7,912 nucleotides of DNA from Gemmatimonadales bacterium UBA4718 (lineage in GTDB: Bacteria; Gemmatimonadota; Gemmatimonadetes; Gemmatimonadales; Gemmatimonadaceae), in the NCBI GenBank assembly GCA_002404375.1, contig DHJO01000127.1, forward strand, positions 1,712-9,623, read 5' to 3'. Positions within the stretch are counted from its first letter, which is position 1; every line of letters starts with the position of its first letter. Made by a program: the position numbers and the translations under genes. Below, piece by piece: positions 5,274-7,912 of the stretch. A model generated the notes under the pieces. That model was not told the origin of the DNA. It did not search any database and saw only the letters and a program-made list of their open reading frames with translations.

Positions 5274-6518
5274 TCACGGAGAAGTGACTGGCACCGGCTC
5301 CTTCCTTCCGTCATCAATCCCAAGTCCCAGCACGATAGTCCCGAAAACAAGTGCGGCCGATGTAAAGAGCGGGACAGTCTTCCCGAAATGATCGTAGGAG
5401 AATCCTGCCCACAGCGGGATGATCACACGAGCCAATCCACCGAATGTCTGCTGGACGCCCATGTACAGCCCGCGCTCTCTGCTCGATATCACGCGCGACA
5501 GCATGGACGTCACGCACGGGAATGTGAACGCGGTGCCGAGGGGAATCAGCGCTACCGCAATTGCGAGCATGAAGTAGCCGCGCGCAAGAGGAAGCGTGGC
5601 CAGACCCGTCGCCAGAAGTGCGAGCCCAACCCGGGACAGCTGGGCCTCGCCATATCGATCCACCATCTTCCCCAGAATGCCAGCGCGCGTAACGACCGAG
5701 ATCACACCGACATAGGTGTAAAAGATCCAGATGTTGCCCTTGCCCACGCCGAATCTGTCGGCGAGAAATAGTGCGAGAATTCCCATCAATCCCGAGAACG
5801 CGCCCATCGCTATCGCGTAAATCCAGATTAGCCTCGGCGCTGGCTCGCCCGGGTGGTTGATCACGTAGGCAATCACCGTGCGTGATGCGCGCGGCTTCTC
5901 GTGGTGGGCTTCGGTCATGTCTCGCGATTCGCGCAGGAACCGCCAGGCGAAGAAGATGTTCACCAGACACAGGCTCGCTGCCGCGAGACCAGGACCGCTT
6001 CGACCAAACCTGAGCGCCATTCCCCCGATTGCCGGGCCGATTGCAACGCCGACATTCGTCGCCGCGGAAAGCCAGCCGAGGGCTTTGGCGCGACTATCGG
6101 GCTCGACCGAATCCGCGACGTAGGCCTGGATGACGCCCACGGTTCCGCCGCCAGCACCCTGAACGATCCGCGATAGCAGCAACAACCAGATCGAACCCGC
6201 GTAGGCGAAGACCACGTATGCGATACACGACGCAGTGAGTCCAACGAGTAGAGCCGGACGCCTTCCGTATCGATCGGAGAATCTTCCCCAGAACGGAGCG
6301 CTCAGAAGCTGTGCAGCCGTGAACGCACCCATCAGAATTACGACTACGAGCGCACCACCTCCCATCTCGCGCGCGTAGAACGGCATCAGCGGGATGATCA
6401 TCAGAACTCCCACCATGTCCACGAAGTTCGTGATGATGAGCACGAACAACTTGCCGCTCGCGACCTTCGACATGCGCCCGCCCACCGCCGAGGCTCTGGA
6501 GCGCAGAGGCGACGCCAT
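5274..6518 (-). CDS. MFS transporter, DHA1/TetA-like drug:proton antiporter family
   Basis: The 414-residue product is a 12-helix major facilitator protein of the inner membrane. Helix 1 carries the DHA1/TetA-type pattern N31-F-V-D-M-V-G followed by I-I-P-L-M-P-F-Y-A. Motif A lies in the loop between helices 2 and 3 (G78-R-F-S-D-R-Y-G-R-R-P, 78-88), and an antiporter-type motif C in helix 5 (G157-V-A-I-G-P-A-I-G-G). A degenerate second motif A follows helix 8 (G-K-M-V-D-R-Y-G). The family exports drugs or metabolites by proton exchange; the substrate cannot be read from sequence. ATG 6518 follows directly on the TAG of the permease gene upstream, and GAGGA lies 4-5 nt before it. A second ATG at 6473 would remove 15 basic residues before helix 1. 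Cotranscription with a nucleoside-type importer suggests a related substrate or its toxic analogue. Confidence 0.93.
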   Translation of the reverse strand: MASPLRSRASAVGGRMSKVASGKLFVLIITNFVDMVGVLMIIPLMPFYAREMGGGALVVVILMGAFTAAQLLSAPFWGRFSDRYGRRPALLVGLTASCIAYVVFAYAGSIWLLLLSRIVQGAGGGTVGVIQAYVADSVEPDSRAKALGWLSAATNVGVAIGPAIGGMALRFGRSGPGLAAASLCLVNIFFAWRFLRESRDMTEAHHEKPRASRTVIAYVINHPGEPAPRLIWIYAIAMGAFSGLMGILALFLADRFGVGKGNIWIFYTYVGVISVVTRAGILGKMVDRYGEAQLSRVGLALLATGLATLPLARGYFMLAIAVALIPLGTAFTFPCVTSMLSRVISSRERGLYMGVQQTFGGLARVIIPLWAGFSYDHFGKTVPLFTSAALVFGTIVLGLGIDDGRKEPVPVTSP

Positions 6519-7388
6519 CTAGTCCTCTGCCTTGCCGAGCGCGGCCGGAGGAACAGCTCTGCCGACTACGCCGGCGAGCGCGATGATGACAAGCAGGTAT
6601 GGAATCATTTCGATGAATTGCGACGGAATCGCGTGACTTCCCTGTAATTGTATCTGCAGCGTCTCCGCCGCCGCAAAGAGCAGACACGCCAGCGCGGCAC
6701 GGATCGGGTTCCACCGCCCGAAGATCACGGCAGAGATGGCGATGAATCCGCGGCCCGCCGTCATCTGATCCGTGAACTGATGTTGATCGAGCGCTAGATA
6801 CACGCCTCCGAGTCCGGCGAGGATTCCGGAAATCGCCACCGCGAGATACCGCACTCGCTTCACGCTGACTCCAACGCTCTCGGCTGCTTGCGGATGCTCA
6901 CCAACCGCGCGCACCCGCAGACCGAAAGGCGTTCGGTAAATCACGAACGCCACGGCCGGTGCGACCAGCAATCCGAGCCAGAGAAGGGGATTGTCGAATC
7001 CGCCGGCCTTGATGTTCCCGCCAAAGCCAGTGACCCTCGGCGAATTTGAAGAGCTGGCGAAGAAGAGCTTGAGGAAAAACCGCGTAACGCCGATTGCCAG
7101 AAGATTGATCGCCACGCCAACCACGACCTGGTCGGCACGATAGCGAATCGTGGTGATCGCGTGAATGAGGGCGAACAGGAGCCCACCGACCATTCCGCTC
7201 AAAACGCCGATCCACGGGCTCCCCGAATAGTAGGTGCCGACGACGGCGGAAAATGCACCGCCCAACATGAACCCTTCCAGCGTCAGACTCACGATTCCCG
7301 ATCGTTCCGCTACGACTCCGCCGCTCGCGGCGAAGAGATATGGAATCGCGATGCGGATCATCTGCGTCAGGAACGAAATTGGGTTCAC
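6519..7388 (-). CDS. ABC transporter permease, nucleoside (Bmp/YufQ-NupQ type)
   Basis: The 289-residue product is a multi-helix inner-membrane permease of the BPD_transp_2 superfamily, in the shorter of the two permease types found with Bmp-type nucleoside importers. Marks are the N-terminal A21-S-G-G-V-V-A-E-R-S-G-I-V (with E28-R29-S-G), L-E-G-F-M-L-G-G (37-44), the V-G-V-A-I-N-L-L helix (90-97), the cytoplasmic loop T153-P-F-G-L-R-V-R-A-V-G with E-H-P-Q-A-A-E (164-170) that contacts the ATPase, and G-R-G-F-I-A-I-S-A-V-I-F-G (212-224). It would form a heterodimeric channel with the permease encoded just upstream. The start is GTG 7388, with AAGGAG 6 nt upstream, and it overlaps the upstream stop by 4 nt (GTGA). 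Riboflavin or other substrates are possible, as the superfamily is wide. The ATPase and binding protein are outside the window, presumably to the right. Confidence 0.92.
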   Translation of the reverse strand: MNPISFLTQMIRIAIPYLFAASGGVVAERSGIVSLTLEGFMLGGAFSAVVGTYYSGSPWIGVLSGMVGGLLFALIHAITTIRYRADQVVVGVAINLLAIGVTRFFLKLFFASSSNSPRVTGFGGNIKAGGFDNPLLWLGLLVAPAVAFVIYRTPFGLRVRAVGEHPQAAESVGVSVKRVRYLAVAISGILAGLGGVYLALDQHQFTDQMTAGRGFIAISAVIFGRWNPIRAALACLLFAAAETLQIQLQGSHAIPSQFIEMIPYLLVIIALAGVVGRAVPPAALGKAED

Positions 7389-7912
7389 GCGTCGCTCCTT
7401 CTGCGCGCGCTCCGCAACACACGCCGGACTTCCGGCACAGACGTAGCGACGGCGATGATGACGACACCCTGTAGCACGTCCATCATCTGCTTCGGCACGA
7501 ACGCGTGGATGGCGAGACCGCCCTGCGACAGGGTCGCGAAGAAAAAGGCGGCCAGCAAAACACCGAACGGATGGTTTCTGCCGACGAGCGCGACGGCGAT
7601 TCCGAGGAAGCCCGCGCCACTCGCAAACCCATCTTCATAGTAGTGCTTGTAGCCGAGCACGTAGTTGATGCCGCCCATTCCAGCGATCACGCCGGAGAAG
7701 GTGAGTGCCTTCATCCACACTCGGCCAACACTGATCCCGCCATACTCCGCCGCTTCGGGCTGCAGCCCGACCGCCCGCAGCTCGTACCCGCCGCGCGAGC
7801 GAAAGAGATAGAACCAGACAGCTACCGCGACGAACACTGCGACGACGAGAGCGAGATTCGCGGCGGAGCCATGGAATCTCGGATTCATGTCGGCGAGGCG
7901 GGGCAGGATGCC
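7385..7912 (-). CDS. ABC transporter permease, nucleoside (Bmp/YufP-NupP type), N-terminus beyond window
   Basis: The frame runs open to base 7912, so the ATG at 7888 is an internal Met (residues G-I-L-P-R-L-A-D precede it). About 175 C-terminal residues are seen, roughly half of the 330-370 usual for this permease. Counting from the internal Met, they contain the cytoplasmic ATPase-contact loop (R-S-R-G-G-Y-E-L-R-A-V-G with Q-P-E-A-A-E-Y-G-G-I), a Gly-rich helix (S-G-V-I-A-G-M-G-G, 65-73), the box G-A-G-F-L-G-I-A-V-A-L-V-G-R-N-H-P-F-G (91-109) and a last hydrophobic helix before a basic tail (ending R-R-R-S-D-A). This matches the larger permease of Bmp-type nucleoside importers. It ends in a 4-nt overlap with the second permease. 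Confidence 0.9.
   Translation of the reverse strand, partial: GILPRLADMNPRFHGSAANLALVVAVFVAVAVWFYLFRSRGGYELRAVGLQPEAAEYGGISVGRVWMKALTFSGVIAGMGGINYVLGYKHYYEDGFASGAGFLGIAVALVGRNHPFGVLLAAFFFATLSQGGLAIHAFVPKQMMDVLQGVVIIAVATSVPEVRRVLRSARRRSDA
7395..7400 (-). promoter_or_regulatory. Ribosome binding site for the GTG-started permease
   Basis: The minus strand reads AAGGAG, 6 nt before GTG 7388, inside the end of the upstream permease gene. With the GTGA overlap it supports coupled translation of the two permeases. Confidence 0.7.

Noticed and set aside
5124..5771. 215-codon plus-strand frame opposite the MFS gene.
   Set aside because: It is antisense to the MFS coding region and has the composition of a shadow frame (many Arg, His, Gln).
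1..7912. CRISPR array, tRNA, insertion sequence ends or defence genes.
   Set aside because: No regular repeat-spacer pattern, cloverleaf, terminal inverted repeat with transposase, or nuclease/reverse transcriptase motif was seen on either strand.

Overview
This 7.9 kb window looks like ordinary chromosome from a GC-rich, free-living bacterium with a Tat export system. The style of the proteins (Tat-exported Rieske proteins, a YceI lipoprotein, a BCP peroxiredoxin started by TTG) suggests Gemmatimonadota or a relative such as Acidobacteriota. That placement is an impression from protein style, not a computed assignment. I see no rRNA, tRNA, CRISPR array, transposase or phage gene.

Left third (1-2912): a minus-strand run of redox genes reads leftward off the window. 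In transcription order it holds a possible 51-residue small ORF (1867-2022), a four-helix membrane protein with one histidine at the start of each helix that resembles cytochrome b561 (1267-1854), a second four-helix membrane protein whose start overlaps the previous stop (737-1267), a Tat-exported Rieske 2Fe-2S protein (185-703), and the N-terminus of a second Tat-exported, probably lipidated protein, likely another Rieske protein (1-173, cut by the edge). Divergent from it is a YceI-family lipoprotein (2232-2912). The 377-base divergent spacer (1855-2231) holds the small ORF, a 10-bp direct repeat beside a possible -10 box, and the yceI ribosome binding site. The set suggests an envelope electron-transfer unit with b-type haem, 2Fe-2S centres and a YceI quinone/isoprenoid-binding lipoprotein.

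Middle (2913-4055): after an intergenic stretch with two interlocking inverted repeats come two plus-strand genes, 8 nt apart: an unrecognised 151-residue protein and a BCP-type thiol peroxidase (bcp).

Right (4104-7912): minus strand. At the far right, a BPD_transp_2-type permease (N-terminus outside the window) overlaps by 4 nt a second permease of the same nucleoside/Bmp-type ABC importer. That is followed with no gap by a DHA1-type MFS transporter, so importer and MFS protein are probably cotranscribed. A 108-bp gap with a small hairpin separates them from a stand-alone MetE-C-like methyltransferase with a complete zinc site and partly lower GC. It ends convergently with bcp.
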